64,000 bases of DNA from Lumbricus rubellus (Eukaryota; Annelida; Clitellata; Crassiclitellata; Lumbricidae). The notes beneath the pieces are model-generated. The model was not told the DNA's origin and made no database searches. It saw only the letters and a program-made list of their open reading frames with translations. Shown in pieces: positions 23,935 to 35,000 of the stretch (position 1 is its first letter; every line of letters starts with the position of its first letter). The stretch spans positions 5,328,352-5,392,351 of the forward strand of contig OX243822.1 of the NCBI GenBank assembly GCA_945859605.1. Reading direction: 5' to 3'. Made by a program: the position numbers and the translations under genes.

Positions 23935-24215
23935 TATTCGCTGTTGGTCAATTCCTTGTCCGCTATTCGGTGAATTAATTATTTATTGTCCGCTGTTCGG
24001 TGAATTAATTATTTATTGTCCGCTGTTCGGTGAATCGTTGTTCGCTGTGTGATGAATCCTTGTCATTTATTCGGTGAATCGTTGATCTCTGTTCAGTGAA
24101 TTATTGTCCTCTATTCGGTGAATTATTGTCCGCTATTTCGTGAATAATTGTCCTATATTCGGTGTTTTGTTGTCCTCTATTCAAGTATCGTTGTCCTCTA
24201 TTCGGCGATTCGTTG
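23935..24215. repeat. Imperfect about 22-bp minisatellite
   Basis: About ten diverged copies of a unit containing ATTGTCCGCTATTCGGTGA run through this segment. Unit length varies between about 20 and 30 bp. Confidence 0.8.
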
Positions 24216-24949
24216 CACCAATGTCCGGTAGATTTCCTAAATTCAGCAGTAGTCGCATGTATTGTTTCAGTTTAAACAACACTCAAGCGATATCAAAGAT
24301 CACTAGTGTCGCCCTCCTCCTTCATTAAAACTTAAGACTGACATCGTGTAACAAAATTCTGCACGGTTCGACGACGGGTCTTTTATAGACGTCCCCTTTT
24401 ATCAGTTGTTGGATGGGTGGCATCGGCCAAAGGTTTCCAAGGACAGTCACTAGATGGAAGTAGAAACGCTGACGACACCTGAACGCCAATAATGCTGCAG
24501 TACTGGTAGTAGTAGTGACAAAATCACAGGCGAGTGCATTCTACAATCTGCAGTCTGTTTCCTCGATAAGTCTGCAGGTTACTAAGCACAGATATTGTTT
24601 TCTGAGTAATCGTAATCGTAATCTTCAAATTCCTAAAGCGCTACTAGAAAGCCAAGCGTGGGGCACCAGGTTATTCACGAGCGATGCGTTGCGTCAAAAA
24701 GAGCTGTCCGTCAGAGTAGTTCAACTCCAAAGGTGGTCCGGGTCGAGAGTACACTCTGTATAAAACCCCTCGAATACTATATCCTCGACTACAGTCCTGT
24801 TTAATTTAACACAGCGTTCACGAATCAGTTGCTGGCGCTAAAGAAAGGCCTTCTGGCTGAAGCAAAGCCCAACGTGTTCATCTTATTGATTGGCTGTGTT
24901 ATTCAGCAATAAAAAATTCGTCGTTCATTTTCAACGGCAGAGAAATTAA
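24216..24949. other. No gene seen
   Basis: Non-coding sequence between the minisatellite and the CpG-rich block. No exon was supported. Confidence 0.4.
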
Positions 24950-25830
24950 ACCCTGGACGAGGGATGATGAGTCCGCAGAGCAGAGTAGCTCAGCGTCGAC
25001 GTCTCACTTTGTAGGGACCAAGTCTCTTCGAAGACAGTAGTAGTCAGAGCGAACCGGAACCGAGTCGAGGACCGGAAGCGTTCGTTCAGAGAGCAACGGA
25101 CGGAAATGACGTCACCGAACTGTTTCTTCTTCCGGCGGATGTCTCTGACGTAACCGGAAGCACATCTCCTCCTCCTCCGTCGCAGGATATATACTCCGCC
25201 GGTTGCCGAAGAGTACCTACGTCGCCTGCTTCATTACGACGTTCCCGTACTACGACGAATCCCCGTTCCGCCTGATCGACTTCTTCATAAAACCGTGTGT
25301 GTCCGTATGTGTGTGCGTCTATCACGTCCGCGCAAATTCCTAGTCGCAACTGAGCGCAGGCGCAGCAGCAGCAGCAGCAGCAACGACGGGCGGCGACCGG
25401 TCCGTCCCTCCGCTGCTTTTCCTCCTTCTGCCGTTCCTCCCCCTGCTGGCTCCCTCCCTTCGTATGGATCCGTCGGGAGAGATAGACGTCGTAGACCGGT
25501 GCGAGATCGGTTGCCCGAGGCCCACTGCTGCCTCCCGTGGCCTTTGTCCGTCACACTCTCTGTTCGTCCGCCTGTCCGTCTGTTTGTCTGTCTGTTTGTC
25601 TATCTGTCTCTCTCTGTCTGTCTGTGTGTCTGTCTTTGTGTGTCGGTGCGCGCCCCTGCGTGTCCGTAATGACTGCCTCCGGCTTTATAACGTTATGGTT
25701 TCATCGGAGCGCGTCCGTCCACGGCGCCTGGAGTCATGGCAACGGGGAGGGATCCCAGGCTCCGTGGCGCGCACCACGAGGTTACCCGCCGCAACCGCCA
25801 ACCATGCCTCGCCTACTCTCTCTTTCTCTC
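24950..25830. promoter_or_regulatory. CpG-rich block upstream of the Kv3 exon
   Basis: This stretch is clearly richer in CG dinucleotides than the surrounding DNA (many CGTCCG, CGACG and GCGGCG words) and has a short (CAG)n near 25360-25382. It lies 2.1-3 kb upstream of the Kv3 ATG, so it could hold that gene's promoter and untranslated first exon. No start site could be fixed from sequence. Confidence 0.3.
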
Positions 25831-26251
25831 TGTCTATGTCTGCCTCTGCCTGTCTCTCTGTCTCTCTTTCACTGTCTGTCTCTCTGTCTGTCTAGATAGA
25901 GATAGACAGAGAGACAGGCAGACAGAGAGGGACAGAGAGAGGAGGAAGACATATAGAAATATACAGAGAGTGACATGCAGACAGACAAAGAGAGACAGAG
26001 AGTTAGACGGAGGGAGATAGAGAGAGACAGAAGGAGATAGAGAGAGAAACATACACGGAGAGACAGATTGAGATAGAGAGAACGACAGACAGAGATAGAT
26101 AGTCAGACACAGACAGATCCGTCTCTCTTTGTCTCAGTCTCTTTGTCAGTTTCGCTCAGTGAATGCCTCTGTCTATCTGTCTGTCTCTCTGTCTCTGTCT
26201 CTCTCTCTCGGTATATATGTCTATCTGTCTCTCTGTCTGTCTGTCTGTCTG

Positions 26252-26284
<33 letters not shown>

Positions 26285-26402
26285 GTTTACATGTCTATCT
26301 TTCTGTCTATTTGTCTGTCTCTGTCTCTCTGTCTGTCTCTCTCTTTCGGTATAAATGTCTATCTGTCTGTCTATCTGTCTGTCTGTCTCTCTCTCCTCTC
26401 TA
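25560..26402. repeat. (CTGT/CT)n tracts flanking an inverted (GACA) tract
   Basis: CT/CTGT-rich blocks (25560-25650, 25820-25895 and 26110-26402) flank a GACA/GA-rich block (25896-26110). Neighbouring segments are therefore reverse complements and could fold back. The Leu/Ser/Cys-rich frames are repeat artefacts. Confidence 0.85.
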
Positions 26403-26776
26403 GCTGAGACCTTGTCACGCCACCACTACCACCGAACTATAATACGGCAGACGATATAATACGTTCTCCACACATGGTCTCTTCTACATGTAGGCCAAAT
26501 ATCTGACTGCTGCATGCTACTGCAGAAAACAATGTGGTTTTCGACAAAACAATAGACTCACAGAGAAAGGAATAAGGGCTGCGGGGTTCTATTGTAATAA
26601 GATATGATTTATGATATGATACAATGATATTGTATATTATATTATATGACTATAATGTAATTTAGTCCTTTCTAATATATTTTGATACAATTTAGCCTGT
26701 GCTTTATATTATGCACAATACAATATCAATACAATACAATGTATTACAATACAATACAATGCAATACAATACAATA

Positions 26777-26990
26777 TGTGGGGCGCGGTGGTGTAGTGGT
26801 GGCGTCGTTGCCTTGGAGCCGGAAGGTTCGAGGTTCTAATTCACCTCGCCGCGTAAGGACCTTGGGCAAGTCCTTCACTCACAATTGCTCAGCACTTCGG
26901 CGTGAAACTCCGATGCAATGTCCGCGCTTTAGTCGGGAGCGCCTTTGAGCTGAGAGCTTGAACAGGTGCACACACAAACAAGGAAAATAT
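26777..26990 (+). mobile_element. tRNA-derived SINE, well-preserved copy
   Basis: The head GTGGGGCGCGGTGGTGTAGT carries box A, and GGTTCGAGGTTCTAATTC carries box B. Next comes a shared body (CGCGTAAGGACCTTGGGCAA) and a tail with GGAGCGCCTTTGAGCTGAGA. It is closely similar to the copy at 49.6 kb and is preceded by an (AATAC)n patch. Confidence 0.8.
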
Positions 26991-27255
26991 GGTCTATAGT
27001 CATGTATGCTGAATTTGCAAAAATCGAAATAGTTTAAGATTTTTTACATTAGAATGCGAAAAAGAGAGTTTAGATGACCATGGAGATTGTGAATCGAAGC
27101 GCTAATTTTGTGTAGCGCAATCACTAAATCGTACTCGGCTTGAAGACGCTATTCACTATTCGACCGAATACCTACATGAGATTGTAGAACGCGGTACAGC
27201 TCTACATGCTTCACTCAAGAAAGCGGTTCGTGCTTTCACGGAGTGCTTGTGCCCT

Positions 27256-27488
27256 CCAAGGGCGGATCCAGGGGGCAATCCGGCCATGCCCCCCATTTAG
27301 AACTGCCCATGTATCGTGGCCTCCATTTAGTTTCAACAAGCTCTTTCGAACAATGTATAATGAGGGCACTTGGACTGGATGACTAAAAAAAGGTCATCAA
27401 TTTTTGTGCGAATCCAAAACATTTTGCCACATCCAAGGCCAAGAATATTTGCCCGCCCCCCGTCCAAAGTTTCTGTATCCGCCCTTGG
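27256..27488. mobile_element. MITE with CCAAGGGCGGATCCAG termini (233 bp)
   Basis: The left end CCAAGGGCGGATCCAG and the reverse complement of the right end, CCAAGGGCGGATACAG, match at 15 of 16. Internal sequence is non-coding. GGGCGGATCC-type ends recur in MITEs of many animals. I could not define a clear target-site duplication, so the superfamily is left open. Confidence 0.65.
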
Positions 27489-28099
27489 TGCTCACCACCC
27501 AAGAACACATCACCATCCTAAAACCACCATTCTATATACTCAGTTTACTTTACACCGTGTATAATTGTCGTTGCAACCCACCCACAAAAGCCAGATTCCC
27601 ATATATGCAGGACCACGCTTTGCACCGAAACTCTCCCAAAAACTTAGCTGTCATGGACTTAACGTTAGGCCTATTTAATATTATAGCGCCTGTCTCAAAG
27701 GACGCAAGAGCTTTGTGTTACGACTACAGACGTTTGAGAATAATTTGCATTTACATTGAAACACGAAGCCATTGTTACAACTTCACAGTCTCTTTCGTAG
27801 TCAACGCTCAACGCAGGACACACTACTCAACCGGCATTGGTCATTGCGTAGGCTACTAAGTCTTGATTTTATATAGCGCAAATGTAAATTCTCGTCCCTG
27901 CGGCATAGCTACACAGCGCTGGACAATTTAAGAGATTATGCGGCGCATCTACATTCTACACAGGCCGTCACTATGGAGATTGGTTGCTAAGCAACTACGC
28001 TAAGTTAATTTGAGACGTAGGCTATACTAAGCTACTAAAGCGTCTGGTTAGAATCTGCTGATAGAAAATGGTGGGAGGTTGGTGCATGGGGCTCACGCT
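27489..28099. other. No gene seen
   Basis: A plus-strand open frame at 27404-27859 has no family motif and no splice context, so it is not called as a gene. Confidence 0.4.
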
Positions 28100-28495
28100 G
28101 TTTGAATGTTTGTATGTCCCAAGTCTCGTCGTATGGGGCCCCGTCGTATGGGATTCGTCGTTCGAGAGCTCTCAGTACAGGAGCTCACCTTACTGGGGGC
28201 TCGTGGTACCAGGGTTGGTCGTACGGGGACTTGTCGTATGGGGTTCGTCAAATGGGGGGAAACTCGTCGTAAAGGGGGTTCGTCATATAGAGGTTCGTCG
28301 TATGAGGGGGGGCTCGTAGTACGGGGGGAGGGGTGCTTGTCGTACGGAGCTCAGTCAGCTCACCTTACGGGGGCCAGTTGCACGGGGGCATATAGTCGTA
28401 CGGGTTGGGGCCGTCGTTCGGGGCTCGTCGTACGCCGACTCGTCGCGTGGGGGGGGGGGGGGGGGGGTGGGGGGCTCGTCGTAGGATCAAAGCGT
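28100..28495. repeat. Degenerate CGTCGTAYGGGG repeat and long G-run
   Basis: Units of about 12-16 bp containing CTCGTCGTACGGGG repeat with many substitutions, ending in a G-run at about 28449-28475. That end is a strong candidate for G-quadruplex folding and for sequencing error. Confidence 0.8.
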
Positions 28496-28506
28496 ATGTG
28501 GTGCCT

Positions 28507-28945
28507 GAATAATAAGTGTGAAGTTCATTAACTGACCTCCTTATTAGGCAACATAGGACGTTAGCCAAACAGATTGAGTGTCGCGTTGGACACCCATAAA
28601 ACGCTGTCAACCGTGGCTATAAATTATAATGTGTATGGCCACGGGGACGAATAATAAGTGTGAAGTTCATTAACTGACCTCCTTATTAGGCAACATAGGA
28701 CGTTAGCCAAACAGATTGAGTGTCGCGTTGGACACCCATAAAACGCTGTCAACCGTGGCTTTAAATTATAATGTGTATGGCCACGGGGACGAATAATAAG
28801 TGTGAAGTTCATTAACTGACCTCCTTATTAGGCAACATAGGACGTCAACAAAACAGATCGAGTGCGTGTCACGTTGGACACCCATGAAACGCTCTCAACC
28901 GTGGCTATAAATTATAATGTGCATGTATGGCCATGGGGACGAATA
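28507..28945. repeat. 142-bp tandem repeat, 3 copies plus partial
   Basis: Copies start with GAATAATAAGTGTGAAGTTC at 28507, 28649 and 28791, a 142-bp period. A diverged fourth start lies at 28941 after an 8-base longer third unit. Copies one and two are almost identical. Units contain ACCGTGGCTATAAATTATAA, a TATA-like run. No coding function is evident. Confidence 0.9.
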
Positions 28946-29359
28946 ATAATCTGTGAAGTCCAGTAATTGTTCGTGATTTCACTGTGCTAATCCCAAGTCA
29001 AGCATTGTGGGTCAAGGAGAAGGATGGTGATGGTAATGAACTTTGTTTTCACACTGAGTCGTTCAATTGACACTGCTAGTAAATAGTTTGCATTGGACAC
29101 CCATAAAGCAGAGGTAACCTACGCTATATAAATATGGGACACGGGCGGCATTGAAATGCTGGTCTCGAACCTTGCTCATCAGTGCTGTAATATGCCGAGC
29201 AAATTTCTGTCCAGGGTAAAGGCCTCTGTTGTCATAGACCCTGGTCAAATCGGATCCATCCAGCATTGAAATGGAAAATAAGCTCGAAGACAATGGCTCC
29301 CAACCCGTGGCCCGCCAGGTCTAAAAAATGGCCTTCATATCTCAAAGAATTAACAACAA

Positions 29360-29854
29360 TCTATATAAATAAAAATGAACTTTCCAATAGTTCGTAACAT
29401 CACCACGCTGAAAGTCACGCACCGATTGTTTTGAAAATTTTACAACACCTTCCATTCCCATACAACCGTGTGTTAAGATTTTTTTCACCAGAAAAAACGC
29501 AACCTTTTCCACAAAAAGTGAACTTTGCAATCCGATCGCCCGCCATTTGCAAATTCAACACGTCCCACACGGCTGCCAGATTTCAGAAACGCCGTCTCCA
29601 AACACAGCAGACGAAACATCAATGAGGTCGCCTGCTGTGACGTCATATTAATTTTCCAAAGCGGCCTTTTCCCAAAGCGGCCTTTTCCCAAAGCGGCCTT
29701 TTCCCAAAGCGGCCTTCATCATTATTGGGCTAGAAATGGACGGGGTGAGGGAGGAGGGGGAAGGGGGAAGGAAGGGGAGAGGGAGGGGGAGGGGAGGGGA
29801 GGGGGAGGGGGAGCCTCTTTTCAGCCACAGCAACGCGTGGCCGGGTTCAGCTAG
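29360..29854 (+). mobile_element. Non-autonomous Helitron (495 bp)
   Basis: The 5' end reads TCTATATAAATAAAAATGAA after a host A. The 3' end is CTAG followed by a host T (29855). A GCCAC/GTGGC stem-loop (29824-29841) sits 9 bases before CTAG. These are the diagnostic features of Helitrons: 5' TC, 3' hairpin plus CTRR, insertion between A and T. No Rep/helicase is present. The element contains a 16-bp repeat (CCCAAAGCGGCCTTTT) in about four copies at 29656-29715 and a G-rich tract after it. Confidence 0.8.
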
Positions 29855-30161
29855 TAATATTATATGAACAAATCGACAATATGGACAGGATAGAACATGT
29901 ATTATGTACGTACGTACGTATGTATGTACGTGCGTACGTACAATACAATAAATACACACATATGTATATATATACATACACACATAGACGTATATATATT
30001 ATATACAGATATCTTTAGCGCTCATATAGAGCGACTTGCAGACTTGTTTAGCGTTACTGCGGGCGGTTCATTTAATTACCGAAAGAGGATTTAATAAGCA
30101 ATCGCGTGTACATATCGTCTCTAATTGCAGTAATCCTTGACCTCGATAGCTGATTATATTC

Positions 30162-30162
30162 T

Positions 30163-30250
<88 letters not shown>

Positions 30251-30390
30251 CAAACACACACACAGACACACAGACAGACAGACATACAGACACACAGACA
30301 GACACACAGACACACAGACACACACACAGACAAACTGAATGACCGACACACAGACAGAAGGCATACAGACAGGTAGACAGACGGACACAC
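30162..30390. repeat. (CAGA)n microsatellite
   Basis: About 22 CAGA units are followed by CACA/GACA variants. Long Cys/Val/Ser-rich frames on the minus strand are artefacts. Confidence 0.95.
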
Positions 30391-30399
30391 AGACAGACA

Positions 30400-30475
30400 G
30401 AGGTGGATTTGAACCCGAAACCTTCTGGCTTCAAGGCACCGAATATACCACCACATCACACCGTATGTAGGCCTA
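30400..30475 (-). mobile_element. tRNA-derived SINE head
   Basis: On the minus strand, a degraded box A region (TGTGATGTGGTGGT) and box B (GGTTTCGGGTTCAAATCC) lie around TGCCTTGAAGCCAGAAGG, the same order as the other SINE heads here. The tail is lost or replaced by the CAGA repeat. Confidence 0.5.
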
Positions 30476-30841
30476 TAATAGGTCTGGACTGGAGTATGTA
30501 TGGATGGGATTGTTGAAGGCGGGGTTCCAAAAAGCCAAAGGAGAGGGCTGGACAACGATAAGAATGGTGACACTTTAAGTACGACCCTGCCTTAATAAAA
30601 GGCAGAAAAAGCTAAGAAGAAGAAACACTAACAAGCGAGACAATGATGAAGTGCTATAATGACTACATTTATTATTATTTTTGTACCAAAGACCCTAAAC
30701 AAAATATTCTAAACAATCTAAACAATCCCCAAAAGTGACATAAAGTCTACAATACAAATCATTCTAAATCGTAGAGCAATATATTTAGTCTACATGTTAA
30801 TGGTAAGTCAAGCCTAGATCAGTGTTCATTCAAGTATCTCA

Positions 30842-31030
30842 AAGTTGTGGTAGCCAAGTTGTGGTAGCCAAGTTGTGGTAGCCAAGTTGTGGTAGCCAAG
30901 TTGTGGTAGCCAAGTTGTGGTAGCCAAGTTGTGGTAGCCAAGTTGTGGTAGCCAAGTTGTGGTAGCCAAGTTGTGGTAGCCAAGTTGTGGTAGCCAAGTT
31001 GTGGTAGCCAAGTTGTGGTAGCCAAGTTGT
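30842..31030. repeat. 14-bp tandem repeat, about 13 copies
   Basis: Thirteen near-identical copies of AAGTTGTGGTAGCC run head to tail. Open frames on the minus strand (TTWLPQLGYHNLA type) come from the repeat. Confidence 0.95.
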
Positions 31031-31800
31031 GCTAGACATGCAACAATAAAAAGTAAAACATACAAAAACATTCAAGTGCAGAGGAATAAAAAATAATAAA
31101 AAATAGACATCGGTATCAAATATTTTCATAACAAATTCAGATGTCAGAAAGGCATTTGGCCATAAAAATAGTTTATACACGATTTACATCTTTTTCATGC
31201 GAGTTCAAAATCACCAAGTAATCCAAAATCCTTTTAGTATCATAATGTCCATAATGAAACCTTTCATTTTAACACCACCATGCAGATAGGCTAATCATTT
31301 CAAAATTTACACAATATGCAATTATAGCTCTACACAAAATTCATCATTTACAAATCTTTGGTCTTAATTCACAAAATAAAATGTCAATTACTGTTTAAAA
31401 ATATAGATACAATTACAAAATTACAATAAAATTTCAAAAACAAATTGAGACATTTGAGAATGTAAACAATGAAAACGTAATAGGTGCGATGCATTAATCA
31501 GAAAAAACCCAGCAAACTTAAGTAATAACTAAACTAAGAAATATCATAAAATCAAACCCCAGATTAAAAAGTGATAAAAGTACGTCCGATATAAAAACTT
31601 CCACGTATACATAATAAACTCTAAACACGTCGCATATTATTTCGTTCAAAAGTTCGTACAAATCGATAATTAATGTTCACGGGTACATGACTGTGTTCGA
31701 CGATCGTAGGAAAAACTGCGGTGAAGAAGAATTGACCAGGATCAAGAGACTTGGAGACCTGCAAAGTGCAAACAGACAAACGATCATAAATAATAATTAT
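31031..31800. other. A/T-rich sequence, no gene seen
   Basis: Strongly A/T-rich non-coding DNA just beyond the likely 3' end of the mucin gene. It may include extended 3' untranslated sequence, but nothing fixes a boundary. Confidence 0.4.
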
Positions 31801-31802
31801 TA

Positions 31803-31808
31803 TTTATT
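31803..31808 (-). terminator. Candidate polyadenylation signal AATAAA of the mucin gene
   Basis: AATAAA on the minus strand lies about 265 bases after the predicted TAG stop at 32070. The surroundings are low-complexity A/T, so the match may be fortuitous. Confidence 0.3.
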
Positions 31809-32069
31809 GTATTGTATTGTATAATTGTGTTGTATATCTACACTTACAAGCGGCTGTCACAATGCACATTGCAACAATCAGAGCGCTTACAGTGGGGATG
31901 AACCTGAGAAAAGAATGCACTGTTTGAGACAGCGGAAAGAATGTGCATCAAGCGCATGAGGTAAAGAAGCAAGCAGTGTCTTAATGTTCAGGAAGTTGGG
32001 AACTACGAAATGTAAAGATCTGATCGCTGATCAAAACTCACTGTGTACATAGGCTGTAGTTTGATACGC

Positions 32070-32099
32070 CTAGGTGTTCCTGGCCGGTGGCTTCCAAAG
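32070..32099 (-). CDS. Mucin gene exon 36 (last coding exon)
   Basis: A very strong acceptor (GATTTGTTTCTGTCTTTCAG) is followed in phase 0 by LWKPPARNT and a TAG stop. The phase matches exon 35. It completes a short, basic, proline-containing C-terminus. An alternative is that transcripts end in exon 34 at 32800. Confidence 0.55.
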   Translation of the reverse strand, partial: LWKPPARNT

Positions 32100-35000
32100 C
32101 TGAAAGACAGAAACAAATCATTTATTAAATTTTATCTATTAATTATTATCATTATTTTTAATATTATTATTATATTAACTACTATCATTATCATCGTCGT
32201 CGTCGTCATCATCATCGTCATCATCACTATCCTTGTACTCGACACGCAACATGGCCACAAATCGTGAATGGTTCCTCTGTTTGGCTTTAGAGCAGCGCTA
32301 TGGAAATTTCGATTCTACGCCTACAGTTGCGATCTTTGAAGGCAACTTACAAATCCTCCTGGACCTCTCGAAGGTGGAAGACCACGGTGGATGTTCGGTG
32401 GTTCGTCTTCCAATGTGTACGATCGAGTTGATCGGAAGTTCCGCAAGACGTTCCAATTCTAGAACATGAAAGAAATAAGAGCGCTTAAGCCTTAAGCCTT
32501 AAGGTGAGAGCTTTTACTAAGTTCCGGACTGGTCTCCCTGACTAGACTTTTGCATGGTAACGAGAATCTTCAGAGATTTACATTGCAGAACATCTGCCCT
32601 CTAGCTATCTAGATGCATAACGGAAACGGCCAGTGTAAGAATTGTGGAAAAATAACTGCATGGGAAGTTGGACCATTATCCACTTGGAATCGGGGTGTGA
32701 AAAACAGACTTTACTATGGGGCTCTAAGAAAGACTGGGGGGTTTAAACCCCCCAGCCCTCCCAGCAATTCTCATCCTGGAAACGGCGCTACAAAAGTCCT
32801 TAGATAAATTTTTGTAAGACGCTTACGACGGGTATTTCTTGTCTCGTCGGTGGTCCTCTGTTCGGAAGCAAGTCTCTCTGTATCTGTGGTGGCGCTGGTC
32901 TCGGAACGGCTCTCAGCGGCTGCGCTGTCTGCTCAGCAGCTGGCATCGGCAGCGTACGCAGCGACTCAAGAGCCGGGTACCAGTGTAGACGCTGCAGTGG
33001 CCGAGGCATGCCAGAGTGGCGGTAGAAGATAGGTTCCTCTTCAACCGCGTCCGTTTGTTTTGTCTGTACGGTCTTAGCCGACCGCGATCCAATCAGGAAT
33101 GGACAGCATCTTAGACAGATGAGGATGGTCAATAGGATGGTCAGTAGCAGAAGCATGACTCCGAGAATTGATCCGAGGACGGCTGGTAGCAAGACTGATT
33201 GCAGGTATCTTGATTCGTTCGTCTCTGCGAAAAGCAATAAAAAATTTGATTAACGTAAAAGAAATAACTTTAAAGTGATTAATAGTGAGTGAAATGAGGC
33301 AATAATAATTATAATGAGTGGAATGACAGAAAATATACGTGAAATGGATGCATTGTATGTATATTATTATTTTAATGGAGAAAATAGAAAAATAGAACAA
33401 AAATGGGGAATAAGGACTGGCAAATATAATAATGAAATCAAGGAAAATAATCTGCAACACTTGAAAAATTAATCATTAGATTATTTTTTTAATGAAAAAA
33501 AATAGAACAGGAGATGAGGTAACGAATAACATTTTAAAGCAAAAAGAACATAAATTAAGGCATGAGTACAACGTGAGAAAATAATCTGCAATACAGTACG
33601 TAAAGGTTATGCTTTAGAAATTTGTTGATAAATAAAACCAAAGAAAAATGAAATTAATTGCGATTAATAATAGATAATAAACAGGTCTAATAATTGATAA
33701 TAATAAAGAATAGCCGTATTTGTCTTACGTGGTGTTGTTCCTGATTCTCCTGAGGTCGGTGTTGTCGTGTCTGGAAAAAGCAAAGGAAAACAAGAATCAG
33801 AAAAGATTGATGTCGAGTTACTTAAATGTAAATTACATTCGTAAACACAAGATTTATAAAGAGCTATCATCGTGATCTCTGCCTGCCTGTATGTCCACCT
33901 GTCTTTCTGTCTGTCTCTATGTATGTGTGCATACGAACATTTACATAGCGCCTTACAAAAGCCTCACGAAGGCGCTTAATTTGGCTATCCGACAGTTAGG
34001 ATGACAGGAATGAATCTTGAACAACTGAGGGATGCAACGCAGAACAGAACGGATTGGAGAAGGCTGGTCATGACAGTCGCTAGAGTTTCTCGAACTGACG
34101 GCACAAGGTGACAAGGTGACAGTTCTAAACAAATACGACTTGAAGTGAAAATTAAGTGAAATTTTTGCTGTCTCTTTCTCAGACTGTCTGTCTGCCTGTC
34201 TTACCTTCTAGAACAGTCCGCCACTAGCGTACTGTTGTATTGTACTCTGTACAGCATACAATTCCCACCTGTCATCAAACGCACGTGTTTAAATTGATCA
34301 TATTATTATCTAAGTAGGTAGGTATATACTTACTCCATTGGCAGACGATTCCATAGAAGTCGTCTTCGCATTGGCAATCGAATCGGTTGATGAGATCAAC
34401 ACATGTTCCGCCATTCAGACAAGGGTTGCTCGCACATTCGTTGATATCTTCAAAACAATATTACACATAATTATCATGTCATGCATGAGAATATGGCACC
34501 AAGGTCGTATAGCCATAATAGTCTACTGATAATATTTAACTCGGTTTGAAAAATCCTCTACAGAAAAAAGTGTATGCAGCTAAGTGAACAGTAGCTTAAT
34601 TCGATGGTACCGTTGCGTATAAAAATTTCAATTTCACAATTACCTAGAATCGTTTAGAACTAACTAGAACACAATAGAACAACATAGAGACTACAATATA
34701 TAGCAGCATCTCAGACCGTGTTTCCGGAATAAACACATAGTTATGAACAGATGATTGATTATAGGAATAGAAAGGAATAGTACTGAAGGAGACAGATTTA
34801 AAAGAAACAGAACATATTAGAACAAAAACAGAACATAGAACACATGATTAGAACACATACCTGTTTCACAGTATTGACCCGTGTATCCATCAAGACAGTC
34901 GCAGTCGAAGTGTCCTGCACTCTGCGTACCATTGACACACATACCGCTGTTGTTGCATCTCTGGTTTCCAACTGTCACGTTCGGGTATTGGTCGTATTCG

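Noticed and set aside
27404..27859. 151-codon plus-strand open frame
   Set aside because: It overlaps a MITE end, has no recognisable domain and no splice or promoter context.
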